From JAVZLH01 sp049700435 (GTDB lineage: Archaea > Thermoproteota > Bathyarchaeia > Bathyarchaeales > Bathycorpusculaceae), in NCBI GenBank assembly GCA_049700435.1, contig JBNAVK010000005.1, positions 1 through 47,778 on the forward strand: a stretch of DNA of 47,778 nucleotides, written 5' to 3'. Each line of letters starts with the position of its first letter. Position 1 is the stretch's first letter. The notes under the pieces are model-generated. The model ran no database searches, was not told where the DNA came from, and saw nothing but the letters and a program-made list of their open reading frames with translations. Shown piece after piece: positions 15,311-23,509 of the stretch. A program made the translations under genes and the position numbers.

Positions 15311-16186
15311 TTAAATATTACTTAAAACTTCTGTGGGCTTCACCCTAAGCTCGTCAAATCCGAGTTCTTTAGGTGGGAAGCCCATGGCTAAACCCAGCAG
15401 CTGCGTGTAGTGCAGCACTGGGATGCCGAATTTCTCGTTAAAAGCTTTTTCTATTCGGGTTTGATTAAGGTCGAACATTATGTGGCAGAATGGGCATATG
15501 GTAATCATCGCCTGAGCCTTCACAGCCTTTATGTGGGCGAGTTTTTCCTTCGCCATCTGGAATGGAACTTCTTCGTTTACACCTATTATCGGGTTTCCGC
15601 AACACTGTGTCTCATCCATGTAGTCTAGGCATTCAGCGCCAGTCAGCCTAATCAGTTCCTTAAGGGTTGTTGGGTTTTCAGGGTCGTCGCGACCCACATA
15701 TTTTGCTGGGCGGACAACGTGGCATCCGCTGTGTTGGGCAACTTGAAGTTTTGTTAGGGGCTTCTTAACAGCGTCCTTTATTTTCTCGTAGCCAACATCT
15801 TCAGCCAACACGTAGATTAGGTGTTTAACTTCTATTGTGCCTTTGAACTCCATGCCCATTTCCTTCAAGTAACCGTTAATTTTCTCCCTTAGCTTTTTGT
15901 CCTCTTTAAGTATCTTGTTTGTCTCGTTTAGGCTGCTGAAGCATCCGTTGCACAAAGTTAGAATGTTAAGGTTTTCTCTTTCAGCCAAACAGAGGTTTCG
16001 CGCCGCCAAAGTCAACATTAACTCGTGGTTTATCGGGTCCATTGGAAGACCGCAGCAGTTGAATTCGGGCATCTCAACAAGTTCCACTCCAAGCTTTTCA
16101 AGAACCTTTCTTGCTGAAGTTTCGTAGCTTGAAAGCCTATATGGTACAACGCAGCCTAGGAATATGAGGTATTTTGGATTTGCCAT
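15311..16186 (-). CDS. hdrB: Heterodisulfide reductase subunit B, HdrB-like (copy 1)
   Basis: This 291-residue protein has two CCG domains. The first is Cys12, Cys44-Cys45-Gly, Cys79 and Cys82, and the second is SGCH (about 154), QCCG (about 194) and CPFC (about 229-232). These bind the two noncubane [4Fe-4S] clusters that cleave a disulfide in methanogens. All ten ligands are present. The substrate here is unknown, since no methanogenesis genes are seen. Its ATG overlaps the hdrC stop by one base, and GGTGAA lies upstream. Confidence 0.94.
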   Translation of the reverse strand: MANPKYLIFLGCVVPYRLSSYETSARKVLEKLGVELVEMPEFNCCGLPMDPINHELMLTLAARNLCLAERENLNILTLCNGCFSSLNETNKILKEDKKLREKINGYLKEMGMEFKGTIEVKHLIYVLAEDVGYEKIKDAVKKPLTKLQVAQHSGCHVVRPAKYVGRDDPENPTTLKELIRLTGAECLDYMDETQCCGNPIIGVNEEVPFQMAKEKLAHIKAVKAQAMITICPFCHIMFDLNQTRIEKAFNEKFGIPVLHYTQLLGLAMGFPPKELGFDELRVKPTEVLSNI

Positions 16187-16740
16187 CAGCTTTTCACCTT
16201 CTCAAATGTTTTTGCGTTTTCAAGCATTTTCGCCGAACCAGTAAGCTCAAATATTTTAGAAACGTCGGCGAGGTTTGGTTTTGGAAGAGGCGGTAAACCA
16301 TCCTCAACCCTCTTCTTATGTCTTGACTCCGGAATCGCGTATACATAACCGCTCTTCAAAAGGTTAGTTGCCAATTCCTTGTAGACTAGGGGCATTATAC
16401 CCTTATCTTTTGTAACCATGTTTCGTAAGGCGCGCACTATTCCAGCGATTTCCACTCCTTGGGGACAGTGGTCAACGCATGTGAAGCATGCTGAACAAAG
16501 CCAAAGCGCATCGTTTGACAATAGCCTATCCTTTAGCCCAAGCTGCACCATTCTCGCTATCCTTCTTGGTCTGTAGAAGTCGCTGAACCTTGATATTGGG
16601 CAGTCTGCTGTGCATGTTCCACATTGGAAGCAGAGCATTATTTTTTCTGCGCCATGTATCTTACTCATTTCATACTTAAATTTGGGATTTAATTCCTCAG
16701 CTTTTATCACACTTGCAGCTTGCTCTTTAGTTTCACTCAT
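16186..16740 (-). CDS. hdrC: Heterodisulfide reductase subunit C, HdrC-like (copy 1)
   Basis: This 184-residue protein has two [4Fe-4S] motifs, C37/C40/C43/C47 and C82/C85/C88/C92, linking HdrA to HdrB. The start is the ATG at 16740, with GGAGGG upstream; the longer frame from 16755 would place the start inside that signal. It overlaps the mvhD end by 8 nt. The 35 residues before the first cluster are longer than in methanogen HdrC, and so is the C-terminal helical tail. Confidence 0.92.
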   Translation of the reverse strand: MSETKEQAASVIKAEELNPKFKYEMSKIHGAEKIMLCFQCGTCTADCPISRFSDFYRPRRIARMVQLGLKDRLLSNDALWLCSACFTCVDHCPQGVEIAGIVRALRNMVTKDKGIMPLVYKELATNLLKSGYVYAIPESRHKKRVEDGLPPLPKPNLADVSKIFELTGSAKMLENAKTFEKVKS

Positions 16741-17173
16741 CTTTTTTCCCTCCACTCTTTAACGGGCTTGGACCAAGCTTCTTAATTTGTTCAACCATAT
16801 CCTTCACAACTGCGGCGAACTTGTCTCCTTCACTTGCTGAAACCCATTCCAGCCGCACACGTTCCGGTTCTATTCCAAACTCCTGCAGAACCTTTTTTAG
16901 AAGTGTTACCCTTCTTAAAGCTTTAAAGTTCCCGCTGAGGTAGTGGCAGTCTGAGGGCAGGTGGCAGCCGGCGACAAGAACCCCGTCAGCGCCGTCCTTT
17001 AGGGCTTCTAGGATGAATGCTGGGTCTATTCTGCCGCTACACATTACCCGAATAATCCTTATGTTTGGAGGGTATTGGATGCGGCTTACACCAGCTAAGT
17101 CCGCACCTGCATAGGCGCACCAGTTGCAGAGGAAGCCAACAATTTTTGGTTCAAAATTTTTCTCGCCGCTCAT
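16733..17173 (-). CDS. mvhD: MvhD-type iron-sulfur subunit
   Basis: This 146-residue protein carries the [2Fe-2S] cluster that passes electrons from the hydrogenase to the HdrA flavin. The ligands are within CNWC (Cys16, Cys19), MCSGRIDP (Cys45) and GCHLPSDCHY (Cys70, Cys76). The ATG overlaps the hdrA stop by 4 nt. It is complete and stands alone. The same operon encodes a second MvhD-like protein with a winged-helix tail (20192-20941). Confidence 0.94.
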   Translation of the reverse strand: MSGEKNFEPKIVGFLCNWCAYAGADLAGVSRIQYPPNIRIIRVMCSGRIDPAFILEALKDGADGVLVAGCHLPSDCHYLSGNFKALRRVTLLKKVLQEFGIEPERVRLEWVSASEGDKFAAVVKDMVEQIKKLGPSPLKSGGKKDE

Positions 17174-20100
17174 GTTGTTGCCTCCTCCATTAAAGCTGCT
17201 CTAACCTGAGCCAATATTTCCTCTGTTGTGAAGTGTCCAAGGGTTATGGCTTTTGTTGGGCATGCTGTTCCGCAGACACCGCAGCCCTTGCATAGAGCTT
17301 CAATTACGTGCGCAACTGTTTTGCCTTCTTTTTCCTTCATTTCTATCGCGCCGTAGGGACATAGATATTCACAGATTCTACAACCACTACATAAATCTTC
17401 ATCCACGTTTGCCACGATTCCCTCGGTTTCAAGCGTCTTTTTCGACAGTATTGTTGTGGCTCTTGCTGCTGCAGCACAAGCTTGAGCAATGCTTTCGTCG
17501 AGGTATTTTGGAAGATGCGCCATTCCGCAGAGGAAGACTCCGTCTGTTTGGAAGTCTACAGGGCGGAGTTTCATGTGCGCCTCTAGGAAGAAACCGTCTT
17601 TTGTCAACGGCACTTTAAGCATTTCTGCTATGCGCTTATTATCTGGGTTTGGAACTGTAGCGGCGCTTAAAACAACGAGGTCTGGTTGAATTTCAATTTC
17701 CTCTTTCACCACTGGCTCGTAGAATCTTACTTTGAGTTTCCCACCAGTGTTTGTCACCTTTGGCTTTCTCTCATCATCATAGTTTATGAATATGACGCCT
17801 TTTTCCGCTGCCTTGCGGTAGTAGTCCTCTTTGAAACCATAACTCCTAACATCCTTGTAGAGAACATAAACGTCTGCCTGGGGGCTTGTCTCCTTGATTT
17901 TTAGGGCGTTCTTTATGGCTTGCCCACAGCATATTCTAGCACAGTTCGGCTTATCCTCTGTCCTAGCACCAACGCATTGTATCATGACAACTGTTTTTGC
18001 TTTGAACTCGCCTTTTGCAATCTTCTCTTCCAGTTCGTGTTGCGTCATAACTCTCGGGTCTTTACCGTACAAGTATTCGGTTGGCTTGTATTCAACAGCC
18101 CCAGTTGCAACGATAACTACGCCATGTTCTATCTCTTTTTCCTTGCCGCCTTCCACGATTTTTGATTTAAAGTTGCCGACGAAGCCGCTGACTTCGGCAA
18201 CTTCTGCTCCGAGGTGAACATGTATCTTCTTGTTTCCCATAACCTCTTTAACTAGCTTGTTCAGCTGTTCCTTCGGGTCTTCGCCTTCCAGCAAATAATA
18301 GATTTTGCGGAGATGCCCGCCAAGTTCTTTTTCGCGTTCTACAAGGTGAACTTCAAAGCCTTGCTTAGCGAGTTCTAAGGCTGCGGTCATGCCTGAAACT
18401 CCGCCGCCGATTATTAGGGCTACTTGCGTAACGCCTATCACCGGCTTCTTCAATGGTTTCAGAAGCCTTGCTTTTGCAACCACTGACCTAACAAGGTCTT
18501 TGGCTTTTTCTGTTGCTTCTTTTGGCTGGTGCATGTGCACCCAACTGCACTGGTCTCGGATATTCGCCATCTCAAAGAGATATGGGTTTAAGCCAGCTTC
18601 TTGAACGGTTTCTCTGAAAAGCGGCTCATGCGTCCTTGGAGTGCAGGAGGCGACAACCACACGGTTGAGTTTGTACTCCTGTATTTTCTCTTTGATTCTC
18701 TTTTGCGTGTCGTCGGAGCATGTATAGAGGTTGTCTTCGGCGTAAACCACATTTGGAAGTTTCTTAACATACTCTACAACTTCTGGAACACGAACTATTC
18801 CGCCAATGTTTATTCCGCAATGGCAGATGAAAACTCCTATACGCGGCTCTTCTTGGCTTACATCTCTTTCAGGAGGATACTCCTTAACTGTTACAAGTTT
18901 TCCTCTTTCAGAAGCTATTATCGACATGGCTTTTGAGGCTGCAGCACTCGCCTGCGCAACGCTTTCAGGAATGTCTTTTGGCGCGCTGAAGGCTCCGCAT
19001 ACGAATATGCCTGGTTTTGATGTTTCCAAAGGCGTGAAGGTTTTTGTTTCGCAGAAGTGATACTTGTTAAGCTTTATTCCTAGGCTTTTGGCAAGTTTTT
19101 CTACGTCTTTTGGCGGTTGCATCCCGATGGAGAGAACAACCATGTCGAACTCTTCTGTTTTGGGTGTTTCATCCTCAACATAGTGGACGAAGAGGTTGTT
19201 TGTCGCTGGGTCTTCTGTTACGCTTGCAACCCTTGACCTGACAAATCTTATGCCATACTCCTCTTTTGCACGGTTATAGTAGGCGTCAAACTCTTTTCCG
19301 TAAGCGCGAATGTCCATGTAAAAGATTGTGCAGTCAAGCTTTGTCGGCACATGTTCCTTAGCTATTATAGCCTCTTTTATGCCGTACATGCAACAAGCTG
19401 CAGAACAATAGTTGTTTCCGAGTTGCGCGTCTCTTGAGCCTACACATTGTATGAAGGCTATTTTACGCGGGATTTCGCCATCTGAGGGTCGTAGGACTAT
19501 TCCGCCGTAGGGTCCTGAAGCGCTTAAAATGCGTTCAAATTCTATGCTTGTTACAACATTTTGGAAGCGTCCATAACCATATTCGCTTTTAAGCCTAGCA
19601 TCGAAGGGTTCGAAGCCTGGTGCGAGAATTATTGAGCCTACTTTTAGGGTTACTTCGCTGTCTTGCTGGTCGTATTCAACAGCCTTTGCCTTGCACACTT
19701 CTTGGCATGTTCTACAACCTATACATTTTTCACGGTTTATTATGAACCTTAATGGAACTGCCTGCGGATATTCAACGTAGATGGCGCTTCTATCCGTTAA
19801 GCCTTTATTGTATGTGTCTATGGCTTCAACTGGGCAGTGCTGTGCACACAGTCCGCAGCCGTTGCATTTTTCCTCGTTTATGTAGCGGCTTCTTTTTCGA
19901 ATTTTAACTTCGAAGTTTCCAGCCTCGCCTTCTAAACCCACCACTTCGCTGTTCGTAATCAATGATATGTTCGGGTGCCTTCCAGTTGTGACAAGTTTTG
20001 GCGCTAATATGCACATTGAACAGTCGTTTGTTGGAAATGTCTTGTCAAGCTGCGCCATTACGCCGCCTATGCTTGGCGATTGGTCAACAAGGTACACTTT

Positions 20101-20190
20101 AAAGCCGGAGTCAGCCAAGTCTAGGGAAGCTTGTATTCCGGCGACGCCTCCGCCGACCACGAGAACTGAGCCTACTTTTTCCTTAGCCAT
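17170..20190 (-). CDS. hdrA: Long HdrA with two FAD modules (copy 1)
   Basis: This protein of about 1006 residues is built as two HdrA-like units. The first FAD unit (GGGVAG near 13-18) carries DCSMC (56-60) and inserted ferredoxin motifs CNGCGLCAQHC (109-119) and CIGCRTCQEVC (156-166). From about 455 there is an HdrA N-terminal domain (CHCG, SCTPRTHEP), then a second FAD domain (GGGVSGM near 620) and a C-terminal pair CSGCRICEYLC and CKGCGVCGTAC. HdrA is the electron-bifurcating subunit. The second FAD unit lacks the ferredoxin insertion and DCxxC motif, so only the first looks complete. The start is the ATG at 20190 behind GGAGG, 2 nt past the previous stop; a longer frame would overlap that gene. 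Confidence 0.93.
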   Translation of the reverse strand: MAKEKVGSVLVVGGGVAGIQASLDLADSGFKVYLVDQSPSIGGVMAQLDKTFPTNDCSMCILAPKLVTTGRHPNISLITNSEVVGLEGEAGNFEVKIRKRSRYINEEKCNGCGLCAQHCPVEAIDTYNKGLTDRSAIYVEYPQAVPLRFIINREKCIGCRTCQEVCKAKAVEYDQQDSEVTLKVGSIILAPGFEPFDARLKSEYGYGRFQNVVTSIEFERILSASGPYGGIVLRPSDGEIPRKIAFIQCVGSRDAQLGNNYCSAACCMYGIKEAIIAKEHVPTKLDCTIFYMDIRAYGKEFDAYYNRAKEEYGIRFVRSRVASVTEDPATNNLFVHYVEDETPKTEEFDMVVLSIGMQPPKDVEKLAKSLGIKLNKYHFCETKTFTPLETSKPGIFVCGAFSAPKDIPESVAQASAAASKAMSIIASERGKLVTVKEYPPERDVSQEEPRIGVFICHCGINIGGIVRVPEVVEYVKKLPNVVYAEDNLYTCSDDTQKRIKEKIQEYKLNRVVVASCTPRTHEPLFRETVQEAGLNPYLFEMANIRDQCSWVHMHQPKEATEKAKDLVRSVVAKARLLKPLKKPVIGVTQVALIIGGGVSGMTAALELAKQGFEVHLVEREKELGGHLRKIYYLLEGEDPKEQLNKLVKEVMGNKKIHVHLGAEVAEVSGFVGNFKSKIVEGGKEKEIEHGVVIVATGAVEYKPTEYLYGKDPRVMTQHELEEKIAKGEFKAKTVVMIQCVGARTEDKPNCARICCGQAIKNALKIKETSPQADVYVLYKDVRSYGFKEDYYRKAAEKGVIFINYDDERKPKVTNTGGKLKVRFYEPVVKEEIEIQPDLVVLSAATVPNPDNKRIAEMLKVPLTKDGFFLEAHMKLRPVDFQTDGVFLCGMAHLPKYLDESIAQACAAAARATTILSKKTLETEGIVANVDEDLCSGCRICEYLCPYGAIEMKEKEGKTVAHVIEALCKGCGVCGTACPTKAITLGHFTTEEILAQVRAALMEEATT

Positions 20191-20191
20191 T

Positions 20192-20941
20192 TTACTTAAC
20201 CTCCAAAGCTTTGTAAAGGGGAGTTGTTCCTTCAACCTTGTCTAGGGCTATCATCCCTTTCCTACGCATGTTCGTTATGTGTCTGAGAACTGCGGCTGGC
20301 TTAATGCCGAGTTTTTCGGCTAAAGCCTTAACCGAGAGGGGTTTGGTTTTTGTGAGAAGGTGAATCTTGTGCCGAATGAATTCTGCCTCAACAATTTCGT
20401 CTAATAAGGCGTCAAATTCTTCTTGTGAGATTTTTTCGCCATAGGCGTTCAGGAAGTTTGTCAGTTCTTCCTCCCTTCCCAAGAGAACTCTAAGTCTGAA
20501 GTCTGATGCTGCGTTCTTTGCCGCTAAAATATTCTCTGAAACTCTTGATTCTGGCTTTTTCAATGGGGAAGCACCAAGCTTCCAGACATCTTCTGAAAAC
20601 TCCCTTGCAAGGTAGCTGAAACTTATCTCTTCCAATGGTGAAGACCAAAACAGTTTCAAGCGTTCAGGTTCAAGACCTGTTAAAGCCATCAGTTTCTTCA
20701 ACATTTTGACGGTGCGTTCTGCTTGGAGGTTGCCGTCTACGAAGTGGCAGTCCGGCGGTTTGCATCCAACCAGCATTATGCCGTCTGCCCCGTTAGTGAA
20801 TGTTTCTAAAACTATTACTGGGTCTATTCTTCCAACACACAATACGCGGACAACATTAACGTTTGATGGAACATGTAATTCTTCTTGGCAGTAAGTCCAG
20901 TTACACATGAAACAAACAATTTTCGGCATGTTATGTTCCAT
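20192..20941 (-). CDS. MvhD-like iron-sulfur protein fused to a C-terminal winged helix
   Basis: In this 249-residue protein, residues 1-130 match MvhD: CFMCNW (Cys10, Cys13), VLCVGRIDP (Cys35) and GCKPPDCHF (Cys60, Cys65). A charged linker (about 135-190) leads to a winged helix at about 195-249 with recognition-helix sequence KPAAVLRHITNMRRKG. The MvhD part should hold a [2Fe-2S] cluster and dock on HdrA, while the tail looks like a DNA- or protein-binding module. The start is the ATG at 20941. AGGAGG, formed by the last Arg codons and stop of the upstream gene, is the ribosome site, so translation is coupled. It could be a redox-reporting regulator, or a subunit whose winged helix is only structural. 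Confidence 0.88.
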   Translation of the reverse strand: MEHNMPKIVCFMCNWTYCQEELHVPSNVNVVRVLCVGRIDPVIVLETFTNGADGIMLVGCKPPDCHFVDGNLQAERTVKMLKKLMALTGLEPERLKLFWSSPLEEISFSYLAREFSEDVWKLGASPLKKPESRVSENILAAKNAASDFRLRVLLGREEELTNFLNAYGEKISQEEFDALLDEIVEAEFIRHKIHLLTKTKPLSVKALAEKLGIKPAAVLRHITNMRRKGMIALDKVEGTTPLYKALEVK

Positions 20942-20946
20942 TCCTT

Positions 20947-22662
20947 TTACCTCCTTAAAGCTGCCGAAACGAGCATTAAAATTTGCTCGTTGGTCAGTTT
21001 CTTCATCGTTATGGCTTGTTCTGGACATCTAGCCGCGCATAGTCCACATCCCTTACATAGGTCTTCGTTTACTTGCGCTATTCCTTTCTCGTTCTTCTTG
21101 ATTGCCTCAACTGGGCAAATAACCGCACATACGTTGCATCCTACACAGAGGTTTTCGTCCACAACAGCTTTATCGCCCTCACACAGGTCCATGCTTGCGA
21201 GACATTCCGCGCATGGTCCGCAACCCAAACAGCGAAACGCTTCAAAACGCGCCTTCTGCTTTGTCCTTTCCAAGTATTCTGCAGCTTCCTCAAAACTTAG
21301 GTGGGGCTTCTCTATGGGCGCCTCGTATCTACGCTCTTTCTTTTTAACAGAACTCCAGTTTTTAACCCATGTCGTCTCTTCGATTTTCTCTTCTCTGCCC
21401 TTCCGCAAATCCTGCCCAGTAAGGTAAAGATGAATTGAAACCGCTGCCTTTTTTCCAGCTCCAACAGCCTCAATTATGCTTGCGGGTCCGGTAGCTATGT
21501 CGCCTCCTGCAAAAACTCCTGGAACATTGGTTTCCAACGTTAACGGGTCAACTTGTAATGGTGGACCTCTTTTTTCTTTGCTTAAAACTTCTGCTGGCAG
21601 ACACTCGGTTTCAGCTACTTGTCCAAGTGCCGGAATCACCATGTCAACTTCGTATTGATGTTCTGAGAAGCTTATTGGAACTGGACGTCTTCTTCCGCTT
21701 TCGTCTGGTTCGCCGAGCCGCATTCTCAAGCATTCAACAGCCTTAACCTTTCCGTTTTCTCCTATAATCTGTTTTGGAGCGACCAACAAGTAGATTTTTA
21801 CTCCGTCTTTTTCAGCTAGTTCCACTTCATGTGGCAGCGCTGGCATTTCCTCACGTGAACGCCTGTAAAGTATCATGACTTCTTTAGCGCCAAGCTTCTT
21901 TGCAGTTCTAGCAGCGTCTATTGCGGTGTTTCCTCCGCCGATCACAGCGACCCTTTCGCCGACAGTAACATGCTCACCGAGTGCCACTGCCCTCAGAAAG
22001 TCTACGGCGTTCACGACGCCTTCTAAATCTTCTCCTGGCACATTCAATTTCATGCCTTTTTGTGTTCCAATAGCTATAAAAAACGCCTTGTAACCATCAG
22101 CCTTCAAGCTTTCAAGCGTTACGTCTTTTCCAAATTCCACGCCAGTTTTTATTTCAACGCCTAAATCTTGGATGTAGGCTATTTCGTTTGCAACAACAAA
22201 TTTTTCAAGGCGAAAGTTTGGGAGACAATAACGCATCATGCCGCCAGGCTCAGACATACGTTCAAAAACAGTCACGGGATAACCAAGTTTTGCAAGTTCG
22301 TAGGCTGCTGTTAACCCTGCAGGTCCAGCCCCTATTATGGCAACTTTTTCGCTGTATTTCTTCGGTATAGGCTCAGGCGTTACACGCCCTTGTTCGCGTT
22401 CTATGTCTGCAACAAGTCTTTTTAGGGCGCGGATAGCTACAGCTTGGTCAACATTAACTCTTGCACACGCGTCCTCACATGGGCTGAAGCATACTCTCCC
22501 ACAAATTGCTGGGAAGGGCATATCCTTCCTTATAACTTCCACAGCCTCTCTGAATTTACCCATTTGAATCAGAGCGACGTATGCTTGAACGTTCACGTGC
22601 GCTGGACACGCCGCCCTACACGGGGGCAGCAATCTTTTTTCACTTATTAAAGTGGCTGTCAT
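20947..22662 (-). CDS. GltD/NfnL-like FAD NAD(P)H oxidoreductase with C-terminal ferredoxin clusters
   Basis: This 571-residue protein has an N-terminal helical cluster domain (C15, C19, C54, C58, C62, C66), the dihydropyrimidine dehydrogenase/GltD type. It then has an FAD motif GAGPAG (about 110), an NAD(P) motif GGGNTA (about 250), a typical GGD near the FAD end, and a C-terminal part with CLGCGPC, CVGCNVCAVIC and CKGCGLCAARC for two to three [4Fe-4S] clusters. There is no GltB-like partner. As first gene of the hdr-mvh operon it probably lets the HdrA complex exchange electrons with NAD(P)H. A free NfnL-type role is the alternative. A TATA-like run is seen near 22705-22717. Confidence 0.9.
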   Translation of the reverse strand: MTATLISEKRLLPPCRAACPAHVNVQAYVALIQMGKFREAVEVIRKDMPFPAICGRVCFSPCEDACARVNVDQAVAIRALKRLVADIEREQGRVTPEPIPKKYSEKVAIIGAGPAGLTAAYELAKLGYPVTVFERMSEPGGMMRYCLPNFRLEKFVVANEIAYIQDLGVEIKTGVEFGKDVTLESLKADGYKAFFIAIGTQKGMKLNVPGEDLEGVVNAVDFLRAVALGEHVTVGERVAVIGGGNTAIDAARTAKKLGAKEVMILYRRSREEMPALPHEVELAEKDGVKIYLLVAPKQIIGENGKVKAVECLRMRLGEPDESGRRRPVPISFSEHQYEVDMVIPALGQVAETECLPAEVLSKEKRGPPLQVDPLTLETNVPGVFAGGDIATGPASIIEAVGAGKKAAVSIHLYLTGQDLRKGREEKIEETTWVKNWSSVKKKERRYEAPIEKPHLSFEEAAEYLERTKQKARFEAFRCLGCGPCAECLASMDLCEGDKAVVDENLCVGCNVCAVICPVEAIKKNEKGIAQVNEDLCKGCGLCAARCPEQAITMKKLTNEQILMLVSAALRR

Positions 22663-22747
22663 CGGTTAGACCAGCCTCTTAGAAGCTTATTTGAATGTCT
22701 TATCAAATATATTAATTCATCTGAATTACAGTTAACACAAATATGAC

Positions 22748-22776
22748 ATAAAAATTTTAACAAAAAAAGGGGGAGT
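22748..22776 (-). terminator. T-rich transcript end after the RHH-GcvH gene
   Basis: Read on the minus strand this is CCCCC followed by T runs (the reverse of AAAAATTTT and AAAAAAA at 22751-22771), directly after the stop of the gene at 22784. It separates that gene from the GltD-like operon. Confidence 0.5.
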
Positions 22777-22783
22777 TAGGGGT

Positions 22784-23374
22784 TTATTCGCGGAGTCTTC
22801 CTTCAAGTTTGCTTACCCACTTGTTATATTCCCTTGAACCTAGCAAGCCTTTTAGTTCCTCTTCCAAAGTCATGGAGTTCTTGGGTTTAATTTCAATTAT
22901 CCAGCCTTCGCCGTACGGGTCCTCATTTATTAAGTTGGGCTTATCCCTCAAATTCTCATTAACCTTCACAATTTTGCCGCTAACAGGCGCGTAAAGGTCA
23001 AACATGAACATCCATGTTTCAGCTACGCCGAAAGGCTCCATTTTACTAACTTCTTTTCCAACAGGGTCGGTAATGACGGATGCGATGCCCTTTAAGTGTT
23101 TTTGAGCGTAGTCTGAAACGCCCACACGTATGTTTCCCTCAGGAGTTATTTGAGCCCATGTGTGTTTTGGCGTGTACAGAAGTTGTTCAGGTATAGCTAA
23201 TAGTTCTTTACGTTTTTCGGCTGGAATGCCTTCAGCACGCATAAGTTCTTCCAAGCGAAGCCTTATTGCTTCTGAAACGAATTCGGATATGCTTCGGTAA
23301 CGGCCCGTTTTAAGAGCCTTTTCGATTTCTTTTATGAGTTCTTGCCTTATACTTACGGTTTTCCATTCTGACAT
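22784..23374 (-). CDS. Ribbon-helix-helix fused to a GcvH-like domain lacking the lipoyl lysine
   Basis: In this 196-residue protein, residues 3-45 form a ribbon-helix-helix DNA-binding unit (TVSIRQELIKEIEKAL, then SISEFVSEAIRLRLEEL). Residues about 66-165 match glycine cleavage H protein: HTWAQI, RVGVSDYAQKHLKGI, and FDLYAPVSGKIVKVNENL. The lipoyl site in H proteins reads ESVKAASD; here it is ETWMFMFD (119-126), with Met122 (codon at 23009-23011) where the lysine must be. It therefore cannot be lipoylated there and is unlikely to serve glycine cleavage; a regulator that senses a ligand or partner is more likely. It is divergent from the AbrB-PhoU gene and follows nothing else on its strand. 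Confidence 0.85.
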   Translation of the reverse strand: MSEWKTVSIRQELIKEIEKALKTGRYRSISEFVSEAIRLRLEELMRAEGIPAEKRKELLAIPEQLLYTPKHTWAQITPEGNIRVGVSDYAQKHLKGIASVITDPVGKEVSKMEPFGVAETWMFMFDLYAPVSGKIVKVNENLRDKPNLINEDPYGEGWIIEIKPKNSMTLEEELKGLLGSREYNKWVSKLEGRLRE

Positions 23375-23509
23375 TTTACATCAACATCCTTTACATCTGC
23401 GTGATATATAGAGCAAAGCGAAAGATATATATCTAACGTAAATAAAAAATATAGAATAAATAAATGCGTCAAAGTATATAGCGTAAGTATAAGTGAAGAG
23501 GTGGTAAAT
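23375..23509. promoter_or_regulatory. Divergent promoter region with AT palindrome
   Basis: This very AT-rich stretch lies between two genes that both encode DNA-binding-like N-termini. It contains the perfect palindrome AGATATATATCT (23423-23434), a GATATATAG run at 23403-23411, and several TATA-like runs up to 23480. It likely drives both genes, and either protein could bind here. AGAGGTGGT precedes the plus-strand start. Confidence 0.5.

Noticed and set aside
20885..21427. 180-residue plus-strand frame antisense to the GltD-like gene
   Set aside because: It runs opposite to cysteine-rich ferredoxin motifs, giving His/Ser/Ala-rich sequence typical of antisense frames.
22784..23374. Normal glycine cleavage H protein
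   Set aside because: The lipoyl lysine is replaced by Met122, an RHH domain is fused at the N-terminus, and no gcvT or gcvP lies nearby.
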